From positions 1 to 64,000 of the forward strand of contig NZ_JAUSTI010000021.1 of the NCBI RefSeq assembly GCF_030812775.1: DNA of 64,000 nt, given 5' to 3'. Position numbers and translations under genes: made by a program. Positions 44,064 through 52,769 of this stretch are shown one piece after another. This DNA comes from Paenibacillus tundrae (GTDB lineage Bacteria; Bacillota; Bacilli; Paenibacillales; Paenibacillaceae). The notes beneath the pieces were generated by a model. It saw only the letters and a program-made list of their open reading frames with translations. It was not told the DNA's origin and ran no database searches. Each line of letters opens with the position of its first letter. The stretch's first letter is position 1.

Positions 44064-45354
44064 AATGGGAACGATTACGGGATTTACGTTTAAAAACAAA
44101 GTGAAAACCAAGTCATTCATGGTAACAACGATTGTATTAGCCATTCTGATTACGATTGGACTCAATGTGCCATATTTCATTACTTTATTCAACGGTGGCT
44201 CAAGTGGTGGCGGAGCTTCGGGGGATCACCCGGTGAACATTGGACTTCTCACATCAACACAGCCGGAAGTTTCGGAGAAACTGGAGAGCTTCTCTTCGGC
44301 GCAGGGAGATCAGACATATCGGTTCATCGCAGGTGGTGACAAGGATGAAGCAGCTCTACAAGCTGATACACAAGCAGGGCTTACGGATGGTTACTTGAAG
44401 TTTGAAGAGGTAGCTGGACAGGAGTTCCCGCAGCCGATTCTGTACTCATCCGATGAGGTATCACCGCAGATCATTGCTTCCATTGAAGCGGCTCTGCAAA
44501 GTGTGAAGCTTGATATGGTTGTAAAAGACGTGCTTACAGCAGAACAAAAGGAACTGATTACAACACCTGTGAAGCTTACTCAGGAAAACCTGAGCACAGA
44601 TGAAGGGGCAGCCGGTGCAGAATCGGAAAATGGAATGAGCCCAATTAACTACATTGTTGTGTACCTGCTGATCATTCTGTTGTTCACTTCAACGATGATG
44701 ACAGGGAATATGATTGCTTCTGAAATTACAGCAGAGAAAAGCTCCCGCATCATGGAGATTCTTATCACAAGTGTGTCTCCACTGAGTCAGATGTTCGGTA
44801 AAATCATCGGTATTTTCTTGGTGGGTATGCTGCAGATCGGAATCTTCGGCGCAGTCGTTGCTGGTAATATGCTGCTTCCTCATAACATTAATGTACTAAG
44901 TGATTTTAATATGAATCTGAGTGATATCAATACGGCAGTCATTGTGTACGGACTGATCTTCTACATCTTAGGATACTTCTTATATGCCGTAATGTTCGCT
45001 GCCATTGGTTCAATGGTAAGTCGTACAGAGGAACTGGGTCAGGCGGTTCTGCCAATTACGATGCTGTCTCTCGTGTCGTTCTACATCGCCATCTTCAGTA
45101 TCGCTACACCAAATATTTTGTTGCTGAAAGTAGCTAGCTTCATTCCATTTACTTCTCCAACAGCGATCCTGGTGCGGATTGGTGCAGGAGTTGCCCCGAC
45201 TTGGGAGATTCTCACGTCACTTGCGATTCTCGCTGTATCTATTCTGGTCTTTGGCTGGCTCGCAGCTAAAATCTATCGCACGGGTGTACTGATGTACGGT
45301 AAACGCCCGACTTTCAAAGAGCTCTTTAAAGCAATGAAAGCATATAAGATCTAA
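44056..45354 (+). CDS. natB: ABC-2 permease, NatB-like
   Basis: 432 residues. An N-terminal helix (TIVLAILITIGLNVPYFI), a large extracytoplasmic domain to about residue 190, then five membrane helices (YIVVYLLIILLF, IIGIFLVGMLQIGIFGAV and others), the ABC-2/NatB layout. ATG at 44056 overlaps the natA stop by 8 bases and has AGGTGA upstream; a GTG at 44047 is also in frame. Last gene of the operon. A (CAAA)n tract and a small TM gene follow. Confidence 0.9.
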   Translation: MNKMGTITGFTFKNKVKTKSFMVTTIVLAILITIGLNVPYFITLFNGGSSGGGASGDHPVNIGLLTSTQPEVSEKLESFSSAQGDQTYRFIAGGDKDEAALQADTQAGLTDGYLKFEEVAGQEFPQPILYSSDEVSPQIIASIEAALQSVKLDMVVKDVLTAEQKELITTPVKLTQENLSTDEGAAGAESENGMSPINYIVVYLLIILLFTSTMMTGNMIASEITAEKSSRIMEILITSVSPLSQMFGKIIGIFLVGMLQIGIFGAVVAGNMLLPHNINVLSDFNMNLSDINTAVIVYGLIFYILGYFLYAVMFAAIGSMVSRTEELGQAVLPITMLSLVSFYIAIFSIATPNILLLKVASFIPFTSPTAILVRIGAGVAPTWEILTSLAILAVSILVFGWLAAKIYRTGVLMYGKRPTFKELFKAMKAYKI

Positions 45355-45370
45355 GTAAATTGCAAAACAC

Positions 45371-45402
45371 AACAAACAAAACAAACAAACAAACAAACAA
45401 TA
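45371..45402. repeat. Short CAAA microsatellite
   Basis: Repeated (A)ACAAAC/CAAA units over about 30 bases between natB and the 60-residue gene; such tracts are prone to slippage. Confidence 0.8.
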
Positions 45403-45436
45403 ACGTAACTCTTATAAAAATATGGAGGCGATTAAT

Positions 45437-45619
45437 ATGATTAATCAATTAAATACAAAGTCCTATAAGTTAATGAGCACAGGAGTAGTTGTTCTATTGT
45501 TAGCATCCGTCATCAGTGGAGAAGGTTCTGTAGTGAAGGATGCAGTTCAAGGGGCGATGATGGGAGCCGGAGCAATTTTCGCAGCTGTAGGTCTCTGGAT
45601 GGCTGGTAGTAAGAAGTAA
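45437..45619 (+). CDS. Small membrane protein, 60 residues
   Basis: No family was recognised. One or two hydrophobic segments: MSTGVVVLLLASVISG and GAMMGAGAIFAAVGLWMAG, separated by a short polar loop. GGAGG precedes ATG 45437 by 8 bases; an upstream in-frame ATG at 45422 overlaps that site. It lies just before a decayed IS3 element, 80 bases after natB. It could be an operon tail or an independent membrane peptide; function unknown. Confidence 0.65.
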   Translation: MINQLNTKSYKLMSTGVVVLLLASVISGEGSVVKDAVQGAMMGAGAIFAAVGLWMAGSKK

Positions 45620-45680
45620 GAAGTGATGAAGGAAGAGGTGCTAAACTGTACCCTATGTAAAGGACATTTCTAAAAAAGAC

Positions 45681-46570
45681 CTACATGGCTTGAAGAAGGT
45701 GATCTCTGTATTCTACAGGGGTCATCCTTTTTAAGTTCCACTGGTATCTGTAATGGTTGTAGTAGGTCATATAGGCTTTAATTTCTCGCTTAACCTCATC
45801 TAACGTCGTGCAGTTCTTCAGCGAAACTTCATCCTTAAAATGACCCAAGAACGACTCCTGCGGAGCATTATCCCAGCAGTTTCCTCGCCTAGACATGGAT
45901 TGCCTAAGACCCATACGCTTCACTTTCTTCTGAAAATCGGGATGAGTATAATGGGTACCTTGATCCGAATGAATAAACGCGCCTTTCGCTTTCTTGAATC
46001 TACGATTGTTCTGCAAATGAATTAGCGTATTCGTTGCCAAATCCATGGTGATTCGGTCCGATACATGATAAGCCAAAATTTCATTGGTGGAGCTGTCCTT
46101 AATCGTAGATAGATATGCACGCTTTCCTTTTCCATAGGTCAAGTAGGTGATATCTGTAAGAAGAACCTTGGCAGGAATACCTTGCTTGAAATGGCGTTGT
46201 AGCAGGTTAGGGACGGTTCGATGTTCGTGAGTCGCCTTCATCATTTGCTTGTAGGGATTGGCTTTTCGAATGGGACATACAATGCTATATTTTTTCATGA
46301 TTCTTCGGATGCGTTTGAGATTCCAGACGATTTGGAATTGTCCCTCCAGTGTCATCTTAATAGAACGCGCTCCCTTATTGCGCTTTTTAAAATGAAAGGC
46401 TCGGCTAATCGGGACGTGAAGTTCCTCATCAGCCCGTTCTTTCTGATGGCGTCTATGGATGCTGGCGCACTAAAATAGCGGTAATACCCGCTTGTAGAAA
46501 CCCCTGCAATTTCGCACAAATACCTAATACCTTACCATTCGACGTAGATGATAGGTGTGGACGATACTCC
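45681..46570 (-). pseudogene. IS3 transposase orfB, frameshifted
   Basis: The intact C-terminal 224 residues (45681-46355) form a retroviral-integrase-type catalytic domain: VLLTDITYL (Asp), AFIHSDQGTHYT (Asp) and NCWDNAPQESFLGHFKDE (Glu). Upstream, homologous sequence continues without a Met (KERADEELHVPISRAFHF...) and then switches frame near 46455 to VLGICEIAGVSTSGYYRYF. The gene is therefore broken. IS150-group features are clear. Confidence 0.85.
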
Positions 46571-46603
46571 AAATTAGCCTATAGTGGACGTTCGGTGCTC
46601 GTT

Positions 46604-47022
46604 TTATTCTGCTGGATTCCACCCCCGTTCGGCCATGCGAACCTTTTTTAGAAGTTCATTTTCTGCTCGGAGCAGGTGGATCTGTGCTTCGAGTCTTGCA
46701 TTTTTCTCTTCTAGGGATAGTTCCCGCTTTAAAGGTCTTCCCGAATGCTTCCCTCGTGCATTTTGTAAGCCTAGTGCACCTTAATCCTGATAATTGGATC
46801 TCCACCATGTTCCAGCGGCTTTAATCCGAGTCATTCCAATGATCTGAACGTCGAATCCACATGCCTCAAAAATATCTCGGGGCAGCTTTCCTTCCTGATT
46901 TGATGCAAGAAAGAGTTGTTTGAACTCGTCTATATACGTAATTCCTTTTGTAGATACGGACTTCACATATGGGTTTGCAGAAATTTGCTTCATTTCGCCT
47001 ACAGTAAAGATTTTTTACTCAT
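46604..47022 (-). pseudogene. IS3 transposase orfA, frameshifted and interrupted
   Basis: Recognisable helix-turn-helix protein (KQISANPYVKSVSTKGITY, then DIFEACGFDVQIIG) starting at ATG 47022. One A is missing in an A tract after codon 4, since the natural frame resumes at FTVGEMKQ. A premature TAA at 46781-46783 follows WRSNYQD; the frame then continues GALGLQNARGKHSGRPLKREL with a coiled tail to a stop at 46604. Both lesions make it non-functional. Confidence 0.8.
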
Positions 47023-47137
47023 TGTTGTATCTCCATTCTGGTTTCCTTGGTGGCATACATAAAAAACACCCCATAGAGAGACTTTTTTTAAAGTATCTAC
47101 TCTATAGGATACAGTTTAGGGTGGGTAGTTCTTTAGG

Positions 47138-47569
47138 TTATTTTGTCTTTTCTAATATTTTTATTATATCTCCAAGCTGATTATTATAACTTTGTAAATC
47201 TTCAACTGAAGCCTCCTTGAAGTCGGGAGCACTGTTTACAATCTTTTGAAATAATTCAGTTCTATCTTTATAGAACTTGGTCTCGGAATCGTCTAAAGTA
47301 CTAACAAATAATTCATAATTTTGATATGAAATTCTCATATTGTTTGCTTCCATTATAAGAGATTCAATACCAGAGTTTTTATTGGTATCAATGAAGTTTT
47401 TTAACTCGTTTGCATACTTTTTTGTCTCAGCTATAAAAGAGCTGTAGGATAATTCAGCTGAATTTTCAACTTTGTTTACAAGTGTATTGTGCTTATAAAA
47501 GAACATTAACGACAGAAAGAATAGAATAATAGATAGAACCAGTAGGATATAATTTAATTTAGTTTTCAT
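47138..47569 (-). CDS. Membrane-anchored coiled-coil protein, 143 residues; third gene of secreted cassette
   Basis: No family was recognised. An N-terminal membrane helix (YILLVLSIILFFLSLMFFY) is followed by a mostly helical, charged extracytoplasmic region with heptad-like leucines and isoleucines (ELKNFIDTNKNSGIESLIMEANNM). A lipobox is absent, so it is probably a single-pass anchor. It starts 13 bases after the preceding gene's stop on the same strand. AT-rich relative to neighbours and adjacent to an IS remnant, suggesting transfer. Role unknown. Confidence 0.72.
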   Translation of the reverse strand: MKTKLNYILLVLSIILFFLSLMFFYKHNTLVNKVENSAELSYSSFIAETKKYANELKNFIDTNKNSGIESLIMEANNMRISYQNYELFVSTLDDSETKFYKDRTELFQKIVNSAPDFKEASVEDLQSYNNQLGDIIKILEKTK

Positions 47570-47581
47570 AATTAGATTCCT

Positions 47582-48418
47582 TTACTTTTGATAACTAATT
47601 GTGTGAGCAACACTTGCTTTACCTGATGTAGCATTAAAGATAAGTGGAACACCACTAATAGGGTCATTAAAAACTCTAACCTCGTATTGTGCAATAGCTG
47701 AGGCTGTCAAGGTTCCTGTACCATTTACTGGAACAATGTACTTATAGCCAAAATAAGCAGACGCACCTTTACCAACCCCCTGTTTTGTAGTAGTACCTTT
47801 CTGAGTATTGTATATCCCGTTATAGTAACTGTCACCATCTTTGTATCCTACTGAAGCGGGAAGTTCCAAATCTGAGTTGCTTGAATTTATTTTAACGCTA
47901 GCGACAGAATTATTATCGTTAAAAGTATGACCGACAGATCCATTTAGTGCAGGAATTACAGCTAGTGATAACTCGTATGCTGGAGAAAGGATTCCTTTAA
48001 GAAAGAAGGATACACCAGGTATACCATCAAACGCTGCAGTCTTTGCTGGTAAAACATCGTTCTGATTTAATAGCATATTCACGTTGGGATTCCCAAAGGA
48101 AAGTGAAATATAGTTAGTCTTAACTACACCTGCATTATAATGATTTGCCACGATTGCATTTCTGGTCCAAGCTCTAACACGTTCCTTTCCTGAAGATCTT
48201 CCGTCGAAGGCGGTCGAAACAGACATAACTACTGCAGACGATCCTATATCAGTAGGTGTTGAACTGTATTGCTTTTGAAGATCTGAACTGTAAGCAGCTC
48301 CTTTGAGATAGTATATTTCGTTTGTCGAAGCGGCAGACGCTGATTGTCCATAAATACAAACACTTATTAACATAAAAGATAAAATTACCCTAAGGATATT
48401 ATTGTTGATTTTAATCAT
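47582..48418 (-). CDS. Secreted protein of unknown function, 278 residues; second gene of cassette
   Basis: Signal peptide with cleavage near ASA (FMLISVCIYGQSASAA). The mature part is rich in Gly, Ser, Asn and Tyr with no Cys apart from the signal, suggesting a beta-rich surface or secreted protein. No repeats or catalytic motif could be identified. Its ATG overlaps the stop of the upstream gene by 4 bases, and AAGGAGG lies 10 bases before it, so the genes are translationally coupled. AT-rich. Substrate or target unknown. Confidence 0.78.
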   Translation of the reverse strand: MIKINNNILRVILSFMLISVCIYGQSASAASTNEIYYLKGAAYSSDLQKQYSSTPTDIGSSAVVMSVSTAFDGRSSGKERVRAWTRNAIVANHYNAGVVKTNYISLSFGNPNVNMLLNQNDVLPAKTAAFDGIPGVSFFLKGILSPAYELSLAVIPALNGSVGHTFNDNNSVASVKINSSNSDLELPASVGYKDGDSYYNGIYNTQKGTTTKQGVGKGASAYFGYKYIVPVNGTGTLTASAIAQYEVRVFNDPISGVPLIFNATSGKASVAHTISYQK

Positions 48419-48984
48419 TTAAACGCGTCCTCCTTTATTTGATCAATTTGATTTAGATCGTCTAAAGTTAAAAATGGTTTGCCAAATGGAATCATTGCCG
48501 TATCACCCATAGCACCGCTCGTGATTGAGATATCCAATTTATCTGTTTTAGGCTCATAACGGAGCGAGAGTACACCTTCGTCGTTACCTTTTATATTTTT
48601 CATTTTTAAGTCGATTGCTCCGTAATAGACCTCTCGACCATCGAAATTATACAGTTGCAAATTTCCATCCCCTTCAAAAGGGTAAGCCTTATCTAGTTTA
48701 ATATTTCCTTTTACATTTGCTTTGTAATCAACTAGATTATTACTGATGGATTGTCGATCCTCTAATGTTAACTGAATTTTTATATTAGACTTTTTCTCTA
48801 ACTTGTTAAATTTCTTATCGTTCTCTTTCAGAATAGGATTATTTGTTAACGCGTTTAATGCTTCAACGTTTGCGTCCGCATCAAGTTTAATTTTTTGATT
48901 ATCTTGATCTGCACCCATTATGAAAGTAGTCCCTGTTAAAACCAGTAACAAAACACATCCTAAAGTAAGCCACTTCGTTTTCAA
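48415..48984 (-). CDS. Secreted/anchored protein of unknown function, 189 residues; first gene of cassette
   Basis: N-terminal hydrophobic segment (LTLGCVLLLVLTGTTFIMG) with Cys in it but no clear lipobox; the mature part is Lys/Asp/Asn-rich with beta-strand patterns (NVKGNIKLDKAYPFEGDGNLQLYNF). Likely an exported or membrane-anchored binding protein. TTG start at 48984 after GGAGGGG. First of three coupled genes, all predicted to be exported. No family recognised. Confidence 0.75.
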   Translation of the reverse strand: MKTKWLTLGCVLLLVLTGTTFIMGADQDNQKIKLDADANVEALNALTNNPILKENDKKFNKLEKKSNIKIQLTLEDRQSISNNLVDYKANVKGNIKLDKAYPFEGDGNLQLYNFDGREVYYGAIDLKMKNIKGNDEGVLSLRYEPKTDKLDISITSGAMGDTAMIPFGKPFLTLDDLNQIDQIKEDAFK

Positions 48985-49518
48985 CTAAACCCCTCCATTA
49001 GATTTTTTTGGAATTATATAATTTAGTACCCTAAATTTAATTTAATAATCAAAATTATTTTGTTTATACACTAACTACTTAGTAGAAAGAGCCAAACCTT
49101 CTTAAAAGGATCACTCCGGTTCTTACCAATTAGCTGACGCCTTGGACAATTAATTAGAAAATTAAAGGAAGTTCCTCAACTCCCTTCTATGGATAACGAT
49201 GGAGAGATTCTCAACACAAGTTATTGGAGTGTTTTTCAAAAAAACATTCTAGGACGGAAGAGTATGAGAAGCAATAATAGGATTAACAAGAGGAGAAGAA
49301 AGGAATTTACACAACCCTATTACCTAGTTTTTAATAGTGCTGATTTTCATTACGAGGTGTTTACTGACCTTAAAAAAACGCGATTTTTTTACATGTGATC
49401 GGCTGCTCTTTTCAACTAACGGGCAGGTTAGTTGAATGAATAAATCTCCAGTCACTGGGGAGACACTTCGAATTGGCGAGAAGGCATTTCTGCGAGTAGA
49501 TCCTACTAGGAGGATATT
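48985..49518. other. Intergenic region with MarR-type operator
   Basis: Apart from the palindrome at 49411-49436, no feature is clear. An open frame at 49189-49398 lacks a ribosome-binding site and is not called. The upstream region of the secreted cassette lies around 48985-49060, without a confident promoter. Confidence 0.4.
49411..49436 (+). promoter_or_regulatory. Inverted repeat upstream of the MarR pseudogene
   Basis: TTCAACTAAC (49411-49420) and GTTAGTTGAA (49427-49436) are perfect 10-bp arms separated by 6 bases. The same half-site recurs before the gene at 52194, which suggests a shared regulator, presumably the broken MarR. Confidence 0.55.
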
Positions 49519-49944
49519 ATGAGATTTAAGGCGCTGTTTCTCCTAATGATAATGAGTTTGTTCAATTCGGTGCTGGCGAGCACCGCAAAAATATGTTGAT
49601 AAGGATTTTGTCCAAATTCCCGAGATGAATTGCTGTAAAGCAAGGGTACACAGACGGTACAACAAATTAGCGAACTGCTATCCATCCCGAGCGGAAGCAT
49701 AACCTATGTGATTAATAAGTTGGAAAAGAAGGGACTTGTGGAGAGGAAACAAAACCCTGACGACAAAAGGGCGTTTAACGTGATCCTCACAGAACAAGGA
49801 AAAGAGTTGTTTGACGAGATTTTTCCCAAACACGTAGAAATGATTTCCCGAAGCTTCTCTGTTATTTCTGATGAGGAAAAATTATAACTCATTGATTTGC
49901 TTAAAAAAATCGGATTCGGGATTCAGAATATGCAAGAAGAATAA
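49519..49944 (+). pseudogene. Degenerate MarR family regulator
   Basis: The middle and end read TQTVQQISELLSIPSGSITY, then VINKLEKKGLVERKQNPDDK, followed by RAFNVILTEQGKELFDEIFP: a clear MarR winged helix. The frame carries TAA just before SKGTQTVQQ (in place of an expected codon), another TAA at 49885-49887 within DEEKL/LIDLLKKI, and a frame switch upstream near 49615. AGGAGG precedes the apparent ATG at 49519. The gene cannot make a full product. Confidence 0.85.
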
Positions 49945-50230
49945 AGTCTTTTCCTAAGAGTCGCTGATTTGGGAGTATCCCCTTTTAGTAGACATGAGAA
50001 AAAAGGCATCTGTTAAGATGGACTTAATCATGTCAACGAAGGGGATTTTTTTATGGCAAAAAAAGGACAAAATCTATACAGAATATGAAGGGTTGGAGGG
50101 AGATGTCTATACTTTTTATGAAACTTGGGAGTTTAAACATGCAAATTCTGAGAATCGATCTTTTATTTTTCATTGTGTGAAATAGAGCCATTGTCGAAAA
50201 CAAAGGCTCTTTCTTTATGAAATGAAATTA
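49945..50230. other. Region with a possible broken small gene
   Basis: A frame from about 50030 (ends 50185; KDKIYTEYEGLEGDVYTFYE) looks protein-like but lacks a good start. An ATG at 50053 with AAGGGG 8 bases upstream enters a different frame across an A tract, so a frameshift there is possible. A hairpin GAGCC/GGCTC with T run follows near 50186-50216. Confidence 0.35.
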
Positions 50231-50701
50231 CTATTTTGATGAACTTGATGGAACATCAGGATCAGTCGGGTTTTTATCATTTAAGGTTTTACCTAAGAGC
50301 AACGAATTGGGATAATTTTTGAAAAATTCTGCTTCATCTACTTTTAAAAAGAACTTGCCTTCAAAAATGAGTTGATTCGTATTAGGCTCGATTTCATCTA
50401 TAGTTCTTGCTATCTCCGATTCCTTAAAGATACGTTGTTCATCTGCTCGCACGAACATGCCATGAGGTGTATAGAATTGAGTAGTATACCCGTTTGCGAT
50501 TTTTGATTCTACGGATTCTACGTTTTTTACTGATTCTTCGGATTTCACGTTATTTGTTGAAAAATTAGTGTTAACAGGATTTTTAACTGTCTTATTTACG
50601 GTTTCCGCTTCTGGATAGGTGTCTGCTTTTGAATTCGATATTAATGACACTCCTGAAATAGTAGTCACTGCAAAGGCTATTAAATATATTTTTTTGAACA
50701 T
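50231..50701 (-). CDS. Secreted protein of unknown function, 156 residues
   Basis: N-terminal signal peptide (FKKIYLIAFAVTTISGVSLISNSKA). The mature N-terminal half is Asn/Val/Glu/Ser-rich and probably disordered (NPVNTNFSTNNVKSEESV). The C-terminal half has YTTQFYTPHGMFVRADEQRIF and a helical segment, ending in a Ser tail. AAGGGTGGGG precedes the ATG. It is AT-rich like the 47-49 kb cassette and stands alone on the minus strand. Function unknown. Confidence 0.7.
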   Translation of the reverse strand: MFKKIYLIAFAVTTISGVSLISNSKADTYPEAETVNKTVKNPVNTNFSTNNVKSEESVKNVESVESKIANGYTTQFYTPHGMFVRADEQRIFKESEIARTIDEIEPNTNQLIFEGKFFLKVDEAEFFKNYPNSLLLGKTLNDKNPTDPDVPSSSSK

Positions 50702-50924
50702 ATTGTCCCCACCCTTCTATACCAACAATTATTTCCTACTTTAAAACCGTATATTCACGAAAATGGTAAGAGCTTATTTGGCTTTGCCTGCTGTACAACG
50801 GGTTTCCCAAAGGACAACAACGCAAAATCCCATTACTTTCAATACAACTTTTCTGTGCAATTTGCGTCTTAATTCAAGCAACGATGGGGTAGTTTACACA
50901 AGTGATTAGAGGGGAATGTTCAGA
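50702..50924. other. Divergent intergenic region
   Basis: Upstream regions of two divergent genes. No gene or clear operator was recognised. Confidence 0.35.
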
Positions 50925-52013
50925 ATGAAGAAATACCTTGCTGGATTATTAATTATTTTTGTCCTATGTTTGAGCTTACCAACTCAGGCTTACATGGAGG
51001 CATCTAACCAACAGCCATTGGCTTTTGAGGATCCCAATCTAGAGCAAGCGCTTAAGTCATTATTGAATAAAAACGATGATGAATCAGTAACAAAAGAGGA
51101 TTTAGAGTCACTGAATGATGTTAATTTATCGAGTAAAGGAATTAAGAGTTTGCAGGGTTTGGAATATGCAGTCAATATGACGAAGCTCTCTTTAACTAAC
51201 AACCAAATTAGTGATCTGTCACCGCTAGCGGGACTAGTCAGTCTGAGCACGTTGTCCATAAGTTTCAACAAGATCTCTGATCTAAAGCCACTAACAGGAT
51301 TGGTTAAGCTTAGGAGCCTCGAAGCTGCGAATAATAACATCAAAGATCTTGCTCCTTTGTCTAAATTAACTGCCTTGGTTACTCTGAATTTATCATCTAA
51401 CCAAATTTATGATTTGGAGCCATTGAGAAATCTTCAAAGTTTGGCTTACCTCTATTTGAAGAACAATCGAGTCTGGGATTTAGAGCCGCTCCAACAACGT
51501 GGTTTTTTACCGTATTATGATACGGGTGCATTCATTGAACCACTTGCGCTGCAAAATAACTATTTAGACTTAAGCAAGGGATCGAAAACAACTAAATTAT
51601 TTGTGAAAATGGCAGGAAATGAGTTGCCTAGCGGTCAGCGTAAGACACAGCGCTTGGTGATCGGCAGCACGACAGCTTATGTGGGAGAAAGTGCATATCG
51701 TATTTCCGCAGCGCCATTTATTCAGACGGGACGTACTTATGTGCCGATCCGTTTCATTTCCGAGAAGCTTGGGGCCACCGTGAATTGGAAGCAGAGCACC
51801 AAAGAGGTAACGATTCAGAAGGATGGTAAGACAATTCGTTGGGTTGTAGGGAATAGGCAGGTAAAAGTAAACCAGCATACGGTCATGCAAGATGCTCCTT
51901 TACTTCTGAAGAACGGCAGTGCTTTCGTTCCTGTTCGTTTTGTGGCGGAGCAGTTGAATACTTCCGTTGAATATATGGGAAGCAAGCATATGGTCTTGAT
52001 TTTCAAAAATTAA
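50925..52013 (+). CDS. Leucine-rich-repeat surface protein with stalk domain
   Basis: 362 residues. Signal peptide (LAGLLIIFVLCLSLPTQA), then five or more leucine-rich repeats of about 22 residues from residue 60 to about 195 (NLSSKGIKSLQGLEYAVNMT, then SLTNNQISDLSPLAGLVSLS and similar units, the bacterial SDS22-like type). Residues about 245-360 form a copper-amine-oxidase-N-like domain: AYRISAAPFIQTGRTYVPIR and FVPVRFVAEQL. The start at 50925 (spacing 10 from AGAGGGG) is better than ATG 50916, which overlaps the site. Its GC content rises toward the 3' end. Likely an adhesion or carbohydrate-binding surface protein. Confidence 0.82.
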   Translation: MKKYLAGLLIIFVLCLSLPTQAYMEASNQQPLAFEDPNLEQALKSLLNKNDDESVTKEDLESLNDVNLSSKGIKSLQGLEYAVNMTKLSLTNNQISDLSPLAGLVSLSTLSISFNKISDLKPLTGLVKLRSLEAANNNIKDLAPLSKLTALVTLNLSSNQIYDLEPLRNLQSLAYLYLKNNRVWDLEPLQQRGFLPYYDTGAFIEPLALQNNYLDLSKGSKTTKLFVKMAGNELPSGQRKTQRLVIGSTTAYVGESAYRISAAPFIQTGRTYVPIRFISEKLGATVNWKQSTKEVTIQKDGKTIRWVVGNRQVKVNQHTVMQDAPLLLKNGSAFVPVRFVAEQLNTSVEYMGSKHMVLIFKN

Positions 52014-52062
52014 GCAGCATAATGGAATTACAGAAGAGTGAAGTATCTAGACCGTCAATAAA

Positions 52063-52148
52063 CTAACGGAAGCGTTAGCTCAATATTTCTCAAAAAGCAG
52101 CTGATCACATTGGTCAGCTGTTTTTAATTTAACTAACGGTTAGTTGAA
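52063..52148 (+). promoter_or_regulatory. Terminator plus two inverted repeats upstream of the DUF4367-like gene
   Basis: CTAACG-GAAG-CGTTAG at 52063-52078; a terminator hairpin CAGCTGA/TCAGCTG at 52098-52120 with T run; and TTTAACTAAC-G-GTTAGTTGAA at 52128-52148. The last half-site, GTTAGTTGAA, is identical to the one before the MarR pseudogene at 49 kb. The intervening spacer differs (1 against 6 bases). Confidence 0.55.
52096..52125 (+). terminator. Terminator after the LRR gene
   Basis: CAGCTGA-TCACATTGG-TCAGCTG followed by TTTTT. Nearly identical to the terminator at 61613-61645. Confidence 0.85.
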
Positions 52149-52193
52149 GTTGACTAGGACATAATACTAATCTATGAATAGGAGGGAATGTCC

Positions 52194-52769
52194 TTGTTTA
52201 AATGGATGATGTCATTAATTATTATATTTATCATTTCTGTTGAAATGAACAATAGTCAACTCATTGCGTTAGCTAAACCTAAGCTAGCTTATTCAAATGT
52301 TGAACTGGACAAGCTAAAAGCCGTTGCGGACTTTAAAATATTCACACCTTCCTTCTCCATTCAAAACTATAAATTGGAGATTAAAGAACCATACCCATGT
52401 AATCCAGGTCAATCAGTTACAAAAGTTAGACTTCACTTTTTTGATGAATCAGGAAAGTCGTATTTGTTTGGTATCGAAGAACATAAGGCGGTGGATTATA
52501 AAATAAACCGAGATATTACTACGATCGATGTTCGTAACCATACAAGCACAACAAGAACTGTAGTCGAAGACTTTAAATTTAGTGAACGTGGAGAGAAAAT
52601 TAACATAAATGGAGTTGAAGGGCGTTTTGAAGCATGGGTTAACCATGTACCAGGTGGATACTTACGATGGATTTATAATGATACTTTTATTCAAATTGAT
52701 AGCGGAGAATTAACTAAAGACCAAATGATCGCGTTGGCAAGATCAATGAACGAAAATCGGATAAACTAG
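52194..52769 (+). CDS. Exported protein with a DUF4367-like domain
   Basis: 191 residues. N-terminal signal/anchor (WMMSLIIIFIISVEM). The C-terminal 120 residues have a beta-rich pattern followed by GGYLRWIYNDTFIQIDSG and a final helix DQMIALARSM, resembling DUF4367 proteins, often coupled to regulators. AGGAGGG sits only one base before ATG 52188, so TTG at 52194 (spacing 7) is the better start. Preceded by a MarR-type half-site. Unknown role, outside the membrane. Confidence 0.72.
   Translation: MFKWMMSLIIIFIISVEMNNSQLIALAKPKLAYSNVELDKLKAVADFKIFTPSFSIQNYKLEIKEPYPCNPGQSVTKVRLHFFDESGKSYLFGIEEHKAVDYKINRDITTIDVRNHTSTTRTVVEDFKFSERGEKININGVEGRFEAWVNHVPGGYLRWIYNDTFIQIDSGELTKDQMIALARSMNENRIN

Larger units (their letters stand above)
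45641..47119 (-). mobile_element. Decayed IS3-family insertion sequence (IS150-like)
   Basis: About 1.48 kb, with terminal inverted repeats CTAAACTGTACCCTAT (left, 45641 on) and, on the other strand, CTAAACTGTATCCTAT (right, ending 47119). GGTG flanks both sides (45637-45640 and 47120-47123), a probable 4-bp target duplication. It carries two degenerate open frames, orfA and orfB, with several frame disruptions, so it should be immobile on its own. It marks the left border of the AT-rich zone. Confidence 0.85.

Noticed and set aside
49189..49398. 69-codon open frame.
   Set aside because: No Shine-Dalgarno sequence and no recognisable pattern; it ends just before a regulatory palindrome.
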